A stretch of 64,000 bases of DNA from Candidula unifasciata (GCA_905116865.2 CAJHNH020005001.1:142501-206500), one strand, 5' to 3'; positions 1 to 11,690 are shown, counted from the stretch's first letter. The notes: generated by a model not told the origin, from the sequence alone. Translations and numbers: made by a program.

Positions 1-870
1 TTACGTGACAATCATTTTCCTATCTAACGGTTTGTTAGTACAGTGGATAGCTAGCGTGCCTCAGTTTCGTATTCCCGTACAAAACCAAAAAGACTAAACA
101 AAACAGCCGGGTTACGTTTCCTAGACAGCAATTGTTTCTTTTAGGAACACAATTACAAGCGGGCATCTCCAAAAAATATGTTTGCAGACAATATATTCTT
201 AGCCAGTGATTGTAGTCATTCAATAAATACTACCGCGTTTATTTACAAACTGATTCCCAGCGGCATAAAATACGATTTAGCTATTTAGAACTCAAAACTA
301 ACAAATATGAAAGAGATAAACACATTTGCAGTACATCAGGATCCTCGTTTGGCAGCGGTGAAACGTCGCGAGCTAGTTTAGTTTGGGCTCGTAGTGAGAC
401 ACTTTTTGATCGTAAAATTATAAACATTGGAAGAGGACGGTAAAGAAGAACAGGTAATGACAACATAAGAAATAGACAGGACTAAATAATTATATACTTG
501 TTTAACTAGTGGAAGACAAGAGAAAGTGGGATATAAAATACGGTATGATAGTTGTTGTTAATGTGATGTTTACCTTATTATTTTGATCCGTGCTCTCTTC
601 GACAAAATAGATGGGGGAACACAGTGTTTTTAAAGCTGTTTTCGGCTTTAAATTATCATTTCAAATCAAGACAGGACAATTCATAAAGGCAGCACCCACC
701 TGACGGCCTCAAATGAGAATGGGAAACCGAACGCAAAGAAGAAGCAGAAGAAGATATCCAAACATCACGTTTCCAAAGTTACTCTCCAGTTCATTTCCAC
801 TGCAGATTTGTTTGGTCAACGTAGGTATACCCAGAAAAAAGGCTTCACTGTTATTGTTATTATTATTATT
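1..870. other. no feature recognised
   Basis: AT-rich sequence without a credible exon. At 850-872 there is a short TTA-type microsatellite next to a degenerate SINE. The first 120 bases contain a weakly tRNA-like stretch, too diverged to call. Confidence 0.3.
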
Positions 871-871
871 A

Positions 872-1112
872 CAGCGGCTAGAGGCTCATCTGTCGGCCTG
901 AAAAGTTTGGGTTCAAACCCATAGTGCAATGGAAAAGGGGGCGGTTCAAAACTGACATTGGTTGCCAGCTCGACTGAGCCTTTAACGGCAACAAGATAAT
1001 TTCCAGGGAAGTAAAGGTGGTCCGCGTGATGTTGATCACAACATCATCGACTGAGCGCCGATTGATCTATTACAATACGGATCTAGCATGTTATACCGAT
1101 GCCCGATGTGTC
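872..1112 (+). repeat. tRNA-derived SINE, family A (degenerate copy)
   Basis: An A-box-like CGGCTAGAGGCTCATCTG and a B-box-like GGGTTCAAACCC are followed by the family body, AAGTAAAGGTGG with GATGTTGATCAC. The 3' end is truncated near GATGCCCGATG. More diverged than the copies at 7841 and 18531. Confidence 0.6.
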
Positions 1113-1132
1113 CAGCGTAAATGAGGGTCCTC

Positions 1133-1232
1133 TACTTTCTGTAGTTAGTGACAAGTGGCTTTTACTTTCTGTAGTTAGTGACAAGTGGCTTTTACATTAT
1201 GTAGTTAGTGACAAGTGTCTTTTATTTTCTGT
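1133..1232 (+). repeat. 30-bp tandem repeat, left part
   Basis: Just over three copies of a 30-bp unit with core TAGTTAGTGACAAGTGGC. The same unit resumes at 1915-1968, so the array appears to be split by an insertion. Confidence 0.7.
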
Positions 1233-1914
1233 ATGTAATAGGGTGGAAGCGACGAAGACTACAGTACAGCAGATTAAAGATCTTAAGATTTATTCTGGTT
1301 TTAAAATGGTTAAAAGGCCACCGGAACCAACTAATAAATTTGACCGGAAGATGGAAAAAAATCAGCCCACGGGATATTTAAACGGCCGACTGACAGTTTC
1401 ATGCCTGTTTTGACTTCCGGACCAACCTGTGGAAGCAAACCTAGCAGACTGATGCTTTGCACAATAGGCCGGTCTATGGGTATGGCGACCACAGGTAACG
1501 TTCGTGGTCGGACTGATGGCAGTCGAGGGTACGTTCAGTGGTTAGTTGGTTAAGATAGATTTGCATCTGTATTCTAGACAAGAAATAGTTAGATGGCTGT
1601 ATATTTGAGGTTTTGTTCCAGCACGTGGTCGTTTATGTCGTTACTTATGGCCATGCTGATGTGAAGTTCAATAAAATTATGTTCAACGTTGTATTCATAG
1701 TTACAGTTGTTTGCTTCAGCTTAGGACTTCTAGATAGTTTACTAGTCTAGTTTTATATGTTTTTAATTTAGTTTATTTGTTACCTGGACTATATTAGACT
1801 TTACACAGAAGATCTCTTGCCTGGACTAGAATATTCTTGTTTCTAGTCCCCACCTAAACGAACTGTTCTATTTTCCTCTTATCTTAGTACTAAGGGTTTC
1901 TCCGCCCTAGTATA
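1233..1914. mobile_element. possible solo LTR or similar insertion within the 30-bp array
   Basis: About 680 bases separate the two parts of one 30-bp array. The ends are near-inverted: TGTAATAGGGTGG at the left, CCGCCCTAGTATA at the right. AATAAA occurs at about 1670, as in an LTR R region. No coding frame is present. A clean 4-6 bp target duplication could not be read, so the class is uncertain. Confidence 0.35.
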
Positions 1915-1968
1915 TATAGTTAGTGACAAGTATCTTTTACTTTCTGTAGTTAGTGACAAGTGTTCCAT
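1915..1968 (+). repeat. 30-bp tandem repeat, right part
   Basis: Nearly two copies of the TAGTTAGTGACAAGT unit seen at 1133-1232. Confidence 0.65.
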
Positions 1969-2513
1969 AGTGGATGTTCAAACAGCGAGAGGGTCGATAA
2001 AGAACAGGGGACGAACAGGAGAGTTTCGGTACAGTAATTATAAATAGAAAAGTAATATGGTGTGCCGGAACGTGAGCCACACGCTCATTGTGTAAGGTCA
2101 CTAAGAGGTCCCCTTCACCACGTATAGACATTGTCTGTAAATGCATTTGTTTATACATTTCATATTATTTCAAGCACAGCCTGATATTTATTGTGGGCAG
2201 CTCAGGCCGCTCGCGCCCAAATATTTTCTTTGAGTCGTAAGTGTTGCATCGCTGAGAATAAACCCCGTGAACGGGGATGGAAGGAGAAACCAGCTGAAAA
2301 CAACAACACGTATTTAGGGATTTCGGTAAACGTTTCCATCGATTTGTTAATATTTAATCTTCGTCGTTAGAGAATACTGAACAATCCATTCCCAGACCCA
2401 AGTATTTCTTCCTGTGTCTGCAAGACGGTGTACGTATACTTGCAATGCGTGTCTGGAATGTAGATTACATTTGCCAGAAACAAATTACAAACTCTGAGAT
2501 TTTCAGTGTCTCT
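1969..2513. other. no feature recognised
   Basis: Unique-looking AT-rich spacer between the 30-bp and 45-bp arrays. It has no exon-like frame and no recognised repeat. Confidence 0.3.
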
Positions 2514-4225
2514 ATGCTAGAGGGGAACAGTTAAAGGCAGACCAGGAAGTAGGCAGATATACTGGAGGGGAACGGCTAAAGGCAGACTAGGAAGTAGGCA
2601 GATATACTAGAGGGGAATGGTTAAAGGCAGACTAGGAAGTAGGCAGATATACTAGAGGGAAATGGTTAAAGGCAGACTAGGAAGTAGGCAGACAATATGG
2701 AGGGGAACAGTTAAAGGCAGACCAGGAAGTAGGCAGATATACTAGAGGGGAACAGTTAAAGGCAGACCATGAAGTAGGCAGATATACTAGAGGGGAACGG
2801 TTAAAGGCAGACCAGGAAGTCGGCAGATATACTGGAGGGGAACGGTTAAAGGCAGACTAGGAAGTAGGCAGATATGCTAGAGGGGAAGGGTTAAAGGCAG
2901 ACTAGGAAGTAGGCAGACATACTGGAGGGGAACAGTTAAAGGCAGACCAGGAAGTAGGCAGATATACTAGAGGGGAACAGTTAAAGGCAGACCAGGAAGT
3001 AGGCAGATATACTAGAGGGGAACGGTTAAAGGCAGACTAGGAAGTAGGCAGATATACTGGAGGGGAACGGTTAAAGGCAGACCAGGAAGTAGGCAGATAT
3101 ACTTGAGGGAAACAGAGGCAGACCAGAAAGTAGGCAGATATACTGGAGGGGAACGGTTAAAGGCAGACCAGAAAGTAGGCAGATATACTTGAGGGAAACA
3201 GTTACAGCCAGACCAGGAAGTAGGCAGATATACTAGAGGGGAACAGTTAAAGGCAGACCAGAAAGTAGGCAGATATTCTGGAGGGGAACAGTTAAAGGCA
3301 GACCAGGAAGTAGGCAGATATACTGGAGGGGAAGTTACAGGCCGACCAGGAAGTAGGCAGATATACTTGAGGGAAACAGTTACCGGCTGACCAGGAAGTA
3401 GGCAGATATACTGGAGGGGAACGGCTAAAGGCAGACTAGGAAGTAGGCAGATATACTAGAGGGGAAAGGTTAAAGGCAGACTAGGAAGTAGGCAAACAAA
3501 CTGGAGGGGAACAGTTAAAGGCAGACCAGGAAGTAGGCAGATATACTGGAGGGGAACCGTTAAAGGCAGACCATGAAGTAGGCAGATATACTGGAGGGGA
3601 ACGGTTAAAGGCAGACCAGGAAGTCGGCAGATATACTGGAGGGGAACGGTTAAGGGCAGATTAGGAAGTAGGCAGATATACTAGAGGAGAAGGGTTAAAG
3701 GCAGACTAGGAAGTAGGCAGACATACTGGAGGGGAACAGTTAAAGGCAGACCAGGAAGTAGGCAGATTTACTGGAGGGGAACGGTTAAAGGCAGACCATG
3801 AAGTAGGCAGATATACTGGAGGGGAACCGTTAAAGGCAGACCAGGAAGTAGGCAGATATACTTGAGGGAAACAGTTACAGGCAGACCAGGAAGTAGGCAG
3901 ATATACTAGAGGGAAACAGAGGCAGACCAGAAAGTAGGCAGATATACTGGAGGGGAACGGTTAAAGGCAGACTAGGAAGTAGGCAGATATACTGGAGGGG
4001 AACGGTTAAAGGCAGATCAGGAAGTAGGCAGATATACTTGAGGGAGACAGTTACAGGCAGACCAGGAAGTAGGCAGATATACTAGAGGGAAACAGTTGAA
4101 GGCAGACCAGAAAGTAGGCAGATATACTGGAGGGGAACGGTTAAAGACAGACCAGGAAGTAGGCAGATATACTAGAGGGGAACGGTTAAAGGCAGACCAG
4201 GAAGTATGCAGATATACTGGAGAGA
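2514..4225 (+). repeat. 45-bp minisatellite, about 38 copies
   Basis: The unit contains AAAGGCAGACCAGGAAGTAG followed by GCAGATATACTGGAGGGG. Variants alternate CTGG/CTAG and ACCAG/ACTAG. Some units are shortened at AACAGAGGCAG. Rare variants recur at a distance of about 800-850 bases, which indicates an internal segmental duplication. A 68-residue frame at its right end is a by-product of the repeat. Confidence 0.95.
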
Positions 4226-4889
4226 CTTTCAGGCCTGCAAGCGAGTCTGTGCAACACTTCTGCTTCTGTTTAAAACCTGCTGGACAACGCTTGTACTTCT
4301 GACACCGTCACTGCCGCCGACTGATCTATAAGACTGCTGGACTACCACTATATGCCCTAAACAAGGCGTGAAAATCGAGAGAGAAAAAAGGACCCTTTAA
4401 TTGTTTAATTTCAGGCTAGTCACGGGATACTGACTGTTCTCGTTCCCACGAGACAAGTCTGTAGCTTCGAGATAGAATGCGTCTGTCTGTCTAACGGGTA
4501 AATGTCTGACTGTCTGAGCCGAGTAGATGGATCGGTTGGGGCCAGGCACGGGGCGTTGAATGTTGGGGTGGGATTAAATGGGTTACGGAGCACTAGTGTG
4601 TACTTTGGTAGGGTAAATAGTCATGCGCACACGTCCTGTTACAGAACGCATGAACAAACGGACCGTATTTTCAAAGGGTTAAGAACTAGGCGCATAGGTC
4701 CGTCTTACATTCTGCCCTCACTCCTTACAAACACTATTCCATTCATAAATGTTGTAACTGTTAAAGAAACAAAGTTAAGACATGAGTAGAAGAAAAGTAC
4801 AGGAAGCACGTTGTTTTAATTAGGAGGAATAAAGACAGAAGCAACACATGGAGATTGCAATGGTAAAGAGTGTTTCCTCCCTCCCCCAC
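4226..4889. other. degenerate SINE tail and dispersed repeat F (minus)
   Basis: About 4300-4410 resembles the SINE-A 3' body (CCGACTGATCTATAAG, TATGCCCTAAA, AAAGGACCC). About 4640-4780 matches family F in minus orientation (CAAAGGGTTA, CTTACATTCTGCCC). The rest shows nothing recognisable. Confidence 0.4.
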
Positions 4890-5081
<192 letters not shown>

Positions 5082-5299
5082 TTGGTTTTGTGTATGTGTT
5101 GTGTCTGTGTGTATGCGTTCTATCTGTGATTGGGTGTATGCCTGTTTATGGTCTTTGTGTGTATATAGGTGTGTGTGCTTGTGTTTGTCTGAAATGTGTA
5201 TATTTTTTTTTTTTTGGCACGCATATATAAAAGTGTACATTTATCATCCATGCTTTTATATTATTACTTCTCATTCATACTATGAATTCTGATATATGA

Positions 5300-5435
5300 A
5301 CATAACATGCTTGAGACTTCAAATACGACTGCCGTATAAAAGGTGAATGCTTGGAAGGGCTGAATGTAAGATGGCCTGCGTGCCCAATTTGTAACCCTTT
5401 GGAAATAAAGTTTGTTCATTGGTTTGTTCATTGTC
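5300..5435 (+). repeat. dispersed repeat family F
   Basis: Shares GGAAGGGC..GAATGTAAGA, GTAACCCTTTG and AATAAAGTTTGTTC with the copies near 28110 (minus) and 35160 (plus). It ends in a short GTTC-type tail. Confidence 0.6.
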
Positions 5436-5444
5436 TCTCTCTCA

Positions 5445-6215
5445 GACACACACACGCGCATACACATGCACACGCACATATACACGCACACACACATATA
5501 CACGCGCACACACACAAACACGGGCAACCAGCCTGAAGATATACCTCAACACTAGCAGTTTGTCCCCAGGTACTCTAGTACACACACATACACACAAACA
5601 CAGGCAACCAGCCTGAAGATATACCTCAACACTAGCAGTTTGTCCCCAGGTACTCTAGTACACACACATACACACAAACACAAGCAACCAGCCTGAAGGT
5701 ATACCTCAACACTAGCAGTTTGTCCCCAGGTATTCTAGTACACACACATACACACATACACAGGCAACCAGCCTTAAGGTATACCTCAACACTAGCAGTT
5801 TGTCCCCAGGTATTCTAGTACACACACATACACACAAACACAAGCAACCAGCCTGAAGGTATACCTCAACACTAGCAGTTTGTCCCCAGGTATTCTAGTA
5901 CACACACATACACAGGCAACCAGCCTTAAGGTATACCTCAACACTAGCAGTTTGTCCTCAGGTATTCTAGTACACACACATACACACAAACACAAGCAAC
6001 CAGCCTGAAGGTATACCTCAACACTAGCAGTTTGTCCCCAGGTATTCTAGTACACACACATACACACAAACACAAGCAACCAACCTTAAGGTATACTTCA
6101 ACACTAGCAGTTTGTCCCCAGGTACTCTAGTACACACACATACACACAAACACAAGCAATCAGCCTGAAGGTATACCTCAACACTAGCAGTTTGTCCCCA
6201 GGTACTCTAGTACAC
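5445..6215 (+). repeat. CA-rich tract and 80-bp minisatellite
   Basis: A (CA)n-rich stretch leads into about eight copies of an 80-bp unit. Each unit joins a CACACACATACACAC segment to AACACTAGCAGTTTGTCCCC. One unit near 5905 lacks part of its CA segment. Confidence 0.93.
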
Positions 6216-6604
6216 AAACAGAACACAATTACTATCTGTGACATGCACACAACACAGAAAGGCGCCAAAACTGGCCTTCTTTCACAAGCACAAACGTGCA
6301 CAGCAAAACGCCATCTTTTGCTGTCTATATTAGTACAAAGTACACAGAAAGACAGGTAACTCATACAACAGAAATGTGCGAACAATAGCTCGCAATCCAA
6401 AACTGGCCCACTGAGCAATCGTTACTGGCCCGCGAGACTGGTGTAAAATTACTATACAATAGACTGAGGAAAAAAAGTTGTCCAAGAGAAACCCTAAAGA
6501 GAACGATGTTGAGAGAGGCCAAGGCTGCTGAACTGGATTCCATTCGTAGTATGGAAGGGATTGTACAGGCCAGAACAGATCAGCCTCCATTTACAAAAGA
6601 GTGT

Positions 6605-6731
6605 CAACTCTGGTACCCATTTCCTACAGGCTGGGTGAATCCCGCGAACCACGAGGTTTCGAACACCGACCGTGGGCGAGTCGCAGCTGGATTTGAAAGC
6701 GAATCTCCTATAGACTGAGCTAACGCGGCTC
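6605..6731 (-). repeat. tRNA-like SINE fragment
   Basis: On the minus strand, TTAGCTCAGTCTATAGGAG resembles an A box and GTGTTCGAAACCTC a B box. The spacing does not make a functional tRNA. The head differs from families A and B. Confidence 0.45.
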
Positions 6732-6854
6732 ACAAGTATGCATGTTATGTACACACACATAAAAACTCAATTAAAAGAGAATTAAAGTGACAATTGCATG
6801 AGAATGTGCCTTGTCTGTATGGTGTAGAGATAGTGATTAGAATGAATGAATTGC

Positions 6855-6975
6855 CCGGCTCTCTAGCGTAGTTGGCTAAACCGGATTGCGCAGAGACCGG
6901 GTGACAAACTCCTTGTGGTCCGGGTTCACTATCGGGGGTAGGCAAAAAAGCCACATTTCTCCCAGATTTACAGTA
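6855..6975 (+). repeat. tRNA-like SINE fragment, second type
   Basis: TAGCGTAGTTGGCTAAACCGG followed by GTCCGGGTTCACTATC looks like A and B boxes. The body is short and not shared with family A. Confidence 0.4.
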
Positions 6976-7267
6976 TTTACAATGGAATCAAGGCCGAAAG
7001 GTTGCGATATCCATAATACCGAGCCTAAGGGTTAACAAACTCATGGCTTCTGGATACTAAAACAAACAAACAAGCAATGAATGAATTAAATCAAGAATTG
7101 ATATCATTGCACTCAGGACATTCCAACATGGGCTCCGTCCCCTTCGTCAGTAACTAATGAACAGTTATAAACAGTGCCAATAGTACTAGGTGGAACCTTA
7201 TTATGTCCCCCTCAGTGCTGAATATCTTCCTGAATCTCCACTTAGCCCTGAGTTACTCTTTCTGTGT

Positions 7268-7550
7268 CCCCCGTGTGGGTTCCGGGGTCCTATTATAGGG
7301 AAAACAAGAACAGACCCACTGCCTACTCAGAAGCATGTCGTAAGAGTCGACTAATTGGGAGCTTCCTTCAAAGTCGGAGTGCATCTGCCCTAGATGCAAG
7401 GAACTAACAGTCTGCACACAAATGTGTCAGATCTGTCAAACGGATGCACACGCAACACTCAGGTTCTGGAACAGGACTGCAGTCCAGAAGTGACGAACAA
7501 CCAGAACTTTCCACCAGACTTTACAGCTGGTGAATGCAAAGAAGAAGAAG
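7268..7550 (-). repeat. dispersed repeat family C
   Basis: On the minus strand it runs from CTTCTTCTTTGCATTCACC through GTCGACTC..ACGACATGCTT to CCCTATAATAGGACCCC. Family hallmarks are the GCACTCCGACTTTGAAGGAAG core and a GAAGAAG-type flank. About nine copies are scattered in the window. Confidence 0.75.
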
Positions 7551-7677
7551 ACTCTGTGTAAGGATGTGTGGATTCTTCATCTGTTCTATTGCACTGCCCA
7601 TTAGACAGTGAGTAATGAAGAGCCTGTGAGGAGTTCAAAATGTTAATTTATCACAATCAGAAATGCATAACATTAAA

Positions 7678-7840
7678 CTTCTTCTTCTGCAGTCACCTTA
7701 GAAGGGTAGTCTGTTGTGTTGTAGTTTACAGCTAGGTTGCGAAATCTGCACATTTTGGCCCAAAACATCCGATTTCAGCAAATCCCTGGTAAGTGACCTT
7801 TTACAGCAGACCTGTTAACGGGGCAGTGAGTCTTTCCCAG
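7678..7840 (+). repeat. dispersed repeat family D
   Basis: Contains TTGTGTTGTAGTTTACAGCT, a CCCAAAACATCCGATTTCAG core and GGGGCAGTGAGTC. The family shares both ends with family C but differs in the middle. Confidence 0.65.
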
Positions 7841-8100
7841 GAGCCGCCATGGTGTAGCGGCTAGACGCTCGCCTCTGGATCCCAAAGTCACGGGTTCAAT
7901 TTCCAACGAAGCCAGACATTTTTTTAAACATTACCTCAGCTTTGAGTTGATCCAGACTTAAATGAGTACCAGGTAAAGTCCTGGGAAGTAAAGGTGGTTG
8001 GCATGATGTTGATATCACCCACCCAGTGCCAACTGGCCTATAAAATAAAGGTTTTGCCCTATATGCCTGAAAGCATGGAAAAGGGTCTGTTACTTTACTC
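7841..8100 (+). repeat. tRNA-derived SINE, family A
   Basis: Nearly full length. A box TGGTGTAGCGGCTAGACGCT, B box CGGGTTCAATTTCC, then the body (AAGTAAAGGTGGTTGGCATG, GTGCCAACTGGCCTATAAAA) and the 3' end AAAAGGGTCTGTTACTTTAC. It lies 210 bases past the ADPRM stop. Confidence 0.85.
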
Positions 8101-8309
8101 AGTGAGCCTGTCCCTCCCCCAATACGGCCTGGGAACCTATACGGAGAAGACTGAAAGTAATCTGAAAGACATATTTTACCACCATAAATGTGAATTCACG
8201 GACATAACAAGCTGCTCAACCTTTTTGATTTCATAAACTTTATACAACTTGAGATCGCATAAGGCACAAACAGAAGCAGTTTCGTCACCTGTATGTTAAG
8301 ACACTGATG

Positions 8310-8623
8310 CTACAGATCGGGACAGATATGGTATCGCAGAGGTATTGTATAACTAGGCACCCTCCCAACACCTGTGATTGTCAAGAACTGGTCATACAGA
8401 CGTCCAGTGGCGTAAGCATTTCCACCAGGTCTAGTCTCGATGACGGCTGGGAAGGTTATGTGCTGAACCCCGTGGTCATCCAGGTAGTCCCAGCCGATGT
8501 GCTCGTGGCCTGCAAAGATGGCAATGACACACTGGTACTGGCGGACAATGTCCATGACATCGTTGTAGTTCCAGGCCAGACATACAGAGCCATCCTTACA
8601 CTGGCACTGCATGGCCACGTGGC
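8310..8623 (-). CDS. ADPRM: ADPRM terminal coding exon (residues 236-339)
   Basis: The acceptor is ACTTTAG|GC. It completes Ser236 and supplies His237 plus the GHEH metal-binding motif, with TAG ending at 8310. No clear AATAAA was found downstream. A SINE occupies 7841-8100 and may lie in the 3' UTR. Confidence 0.9.
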
Positions 8624-11148
8624 CTAAAGTAAACAAAGATATGTTTTAAAAGTCTGCAAGTACACAGTGAAGGTTTAAATAACTCTTTGCTAAAGTTAGT
8701 TCACTGCAGAACCAACCCCAGCAGTTTTTGGGCAGCTGTTGTAGTTTTTCTAGGCAAATGTTATGTTCAGTAGTTTGCCATTGCTTCTGAATGATTGACT
8801 CTCCATATCACTGTGGAAACCAACACAAGGCGGTCTGCTGGTAAATTGCCCGCAGCTGGGATCAAACCTGACCCCCCCCCCAGTATTAAGAAGCGCATTG
8901 GCAACACTTAAGCCACAGATGCCAACAACTCTGGACAATCTGGGAGAAAAAATAAGTCTTCTTCTTATTCAAGCAATTATATAAAAGGGTTTGACATGTT
9001 TTAAATGCTTATATTGTTAGTCAAAGCGGCGTCAGTGGCTAAGGCGTTGCAAGTCGGACTCGTAATCCAACGTACCACGATCGAAACCTGCGCGGGCTGC
9101 GTGGATTTTTATTGTGGTATGGGACGTCGCAGGTCGACCCAGGCTCAAATGGGTACCAGGATGGGCTGTCCTGGGAAAGTAAAGATGGCCGGCGTAATGC
9201 TGACCACATTACCCACCGAGTGCCGATTGGTCTGTAAAAATATGGGTGCTCTTCCCATATGCCCGATGCGCCTAAGGGCGTGTAAAGGGATCTTTACTTT
9301 TTTACTTTACAAGTTAGTCAAGGTTCCAATATCACGACAGTCGGGTTGCCCCATAACTTGTGCCAGGAAAAATCAAACAAAATGTTCTTTACTATGCATT
9401 TCAAAACTAGGGGAAAACTTGTCAATCCCAGCAACATTATGAAGCTTGCACACGGGAAATAATATTGCACAAAGCAGCTGTCAGATGTGCCAACACTAAC
9501 GGTCTCACATCAGAATTGCATCTCACAGTTTGTGCAAATCATCAATAACAATAGCCGGCATTGAGTTAGCAAAAGTACATGCCATTCTGAACGTAATCGG
9601 CCATCTGCCATGTTTAGTGGAGTCAACAACACCCTGCCGGCACAACAACAAAAAAACATATTCGACATGAAATTGACAGCTCACAGTGTCGCACCAAGTA
9701 GTGAACTCAGTTTTAGGCAATGGAACCACTGGACTCGTGATTCAGAAATGGAAAATTTGCATCAGCAAAATCTAGCTAGAAACAAATAATTTTTCAGAAT
9801 GACAGGGGATTAATTTATAAACTGACGTTTCAACGGCGCCCCTGTTGACATGCATCAATGTATGCATTGATGGTCTGGTGGACTACCTCGCAGTAATTAT
9901 GGAAGAAAATATCGGCTTTAAAACTAAATGCTACAGAATGATTCTCAGAATGTCATAGGCAGAAAAATTAAGAAAATATTGAACATCCTAAAAGATCAGA
10001 ACATCAAGGAATATAGACTAGTAAAGAGAAACTGAAATATTTTAGCCATTCTAAGCACCATGGTGGGTTGGAAAGAAAAAAGAAGCAGAAGGCAGGGTAC
10101 CAGCAAAGCAAGGCCGCCGACCAGCACAATTTTAGTGACACCTTTGGTAGGAAACTGCATGTGGCAGGAGAGCTGGCAAGGTGGCTGATGCACCGGAAGA
10201 CTGAGTATGCATAGGAATTCCCAAGTGCAGCAATGTTGACTGTGATAACATACACAGAATGTACCACCAGGATCAGCGACAGAGAGCACTGCACATCTAC
10301 TGGAGCCAACTTTGATTGTGGAGGTGGCACCTGATTAACTGACTTATTGATGATGTTACAGAAGTTTAACAGACATCACACTACTTGACTGATTGATTGT
10401 TAAATGATGTTAATGAAATATAACAGACATCACACTACTTACTGAAGATGATCACATTCTCTTGTTTGGTGTTGGCTTTCATCAAGATCTGGGACAACCA
10501 CCTCAGCTGACTATCACTGACCCCACCATTGTAAGCCGCCCAGCGCCTCTCCAGCCCCTCCAGACCACAAATGTTGTTCACATCCTGGTTGTGATTATGC
10601 TCTTGGAACCACTTTTGTGCAGTTTTAAAATTCTCATCCTCTGTCCGATCACCGTAGCCCAGTAAACTGACCTCGTACGTATCTAAGGCAATGATTCTCA
10701 GCCTGGGGTGAGGCAGAGATGTGTAGTAGAAATGAGTGGAGCTTGTTTCGATGCTCAGTGACAGCGAGCTGTTGAGTGGGGAGCTGAGGTAAAATGACCG
10801 ATTCAGATTGTACAACTCATGATTACCAATTACATGGTATACCGGGACATACAGGGAATTTAGGGGATGCAAAACCGTGTTCAGGGCTTTCTTCACAGCA
10901 ATTTCACCTCCGTTTTTATTTTTGCCGTCAATCAAGTCACCCAACTGAAGGACAAATGCAACCGGGTCCACGCCAGATTTCCAGTCATTGACTGCATTTT
11001 TTAACAAGCTTAAGGAGTTGCGATAAAACCTCTCTCGGGTTTTGAGGAAGTTAGTTCCATCCTCACAGTCTGCATAGTGTATGTCAGAGATGATCCCAAA
11101 GGTCATGTGGGGCTTTTGGAGATCTGGTGGAGGCTCTGTAGACACCAT
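8310..11148 (-). CDS. ADPRM: manganese-dependent ADP-ribose/CDP-alcohol diphosphatase
   Basis: The coding segments 11148-10443 and 8623-8310 join in phase (A|GC, Ser) to 1020 nt, or 339 residues plus TAG. I recall the human protein as 342. All metallophosphoesterase motifs are visible: D22-x-H24, GD(70-71) with D74, GNHE (108-111), SH (236-237) and GHEH (274-277). LAWNY and NNICGLEGLERRWAAYNGG are typical of ADPRM. The family hydrolyses ADP-ribose and CDP-alcohols with Mn2+ in the cytosol. ATG 11148 was chosen because it gives the family length and has A at -3. The frame opens 26 bases further up at a splice acceptor, so a non-coding upstream exon is implied but not located. An out-of-frame ATG lies 20 bases upstream. 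The single coding intron (8624-10442) holds two SINEs and a retrotransposon relic. Confidence 0.92.
8707..8933 (-). repeat. tRNA-derived SINE, family B, in the ADPRM intron
   Basis: On the minus strand, TGTGGCTTAAGTGTTGCC (A box) and GGTTTGATCCCAGC (B box) are followed by a body shared with 43009-43204 (AGTAGTTTGCCA, TGGTTCTGC). Confidence 0.75.
9025..9312 (+). repeat. SINE with family-B-like head and family-A body, in the ADPRM intron
   Basis: The head, CAGTGGCTAAGGCGTTGCAA and GATCGAAACCTGCG, resembles family B. The remainder, AAGTAAAGATGGCCGGCGTA and GTGCCGATTGGTCTGTAAAA, is family A. The copy looks chimeric and well preserved. Confidence 0.75.
9960..10250 (+). mobile_element. non-LTR retrotransposon 3' relic
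   Basis: Translation near 10025 gives KLKYFSHSKHHGGLE, which matches the KLKYFGHVKRHSGLE signature of some reverse transcriptase C-termini. A related relic is at 41690-41940. It is 5'-truncated, degenerate and antisense to ADPRM, inside its intron. Confidence 0.55.
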
Positions 11149-11174
11149 GTTTCTGTAGGCAGGTTCATATATTT
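10443..11174 (-). CDS. ADPRM: ADPRM upstream coding exon (residues 1-236 in part)
   Basis: Acceptor TACTTCACAG|AAA at 11174; donor TTCA|GTAAGT at 10443. Coding begins at ATG 11148. The exon carries DIHYAD, LQLGDLIDG and VIGNHELYN. A 20-base C tract lies about 90 bases upstream of the acceptor. Confidence 0.9.
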
Positions 11175-11257
11175 CTGTGAAGTACAAGAAAAATATTCAA
11201 CAATTGTACTACTTCCATTTGCTGAACTGTTTCAACAGTGTATTCATAGATATCAAG

Positions 11258-11283
11258 TATGGACCCCCCCCCCCCCCCCCCCT
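11258..11283 (+). repeat. poly(C) tract
   Basis: About 20 consecutive C residues, upstream of the ADPRM coding exon and so G-rich on the gene's strand. Confidence 0.9.
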
Positions 11284-11690
11284 TTCCCGTACATACAGTT
11301 CTGAACCCTAAAAAATCGTGGGAAGAACAAACAGTAAATATCCACAAGACCCCATCAGCAAACTCAACAGAAAGCAACATACAACAATTTTCTGTCTACG
11401 AACACGACACTGCAGACTCAACTTCCACATGCATAAAATAAACATTGTACAGTCCCCAGAGTGTGCCTGTCAAATAGGACCACAAACACCTGAGTAGAGT
11501 CTGCAGACCTGCCCACTTCACCTACTTCAAAAAGACACCTGGCCTCAAGAACAAAGTGTGCACAGCAAGCTATAAGAAACCATGAAGAACCTGCTACTGA
11601 CATGCAAGTTCCTAGAGGCAACCCAACTGATGGTCTAATCTGAGCATACGAAACCAAATGCAAAGAAGAAGAACCCTTCAGTAAAACCAC

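Noticed and set aside
2514..4225. CRISPR-like regular array
   Set aside because: There are no unique spacers. Whole units repeat head to tail, in a eukaryotic sequence.
6605..6731. Functional tRNA gene
   Set aside because: A- and B-box-like motifs exist but the spacing and arms do not form a cloverleaf. It is a SINE remnant.
8307..8627. 106-codon plus-strand frame
   Set aside because: It is the shadow of the ADPRM terminal exon, whose minus-strand translation carries the family motifs.
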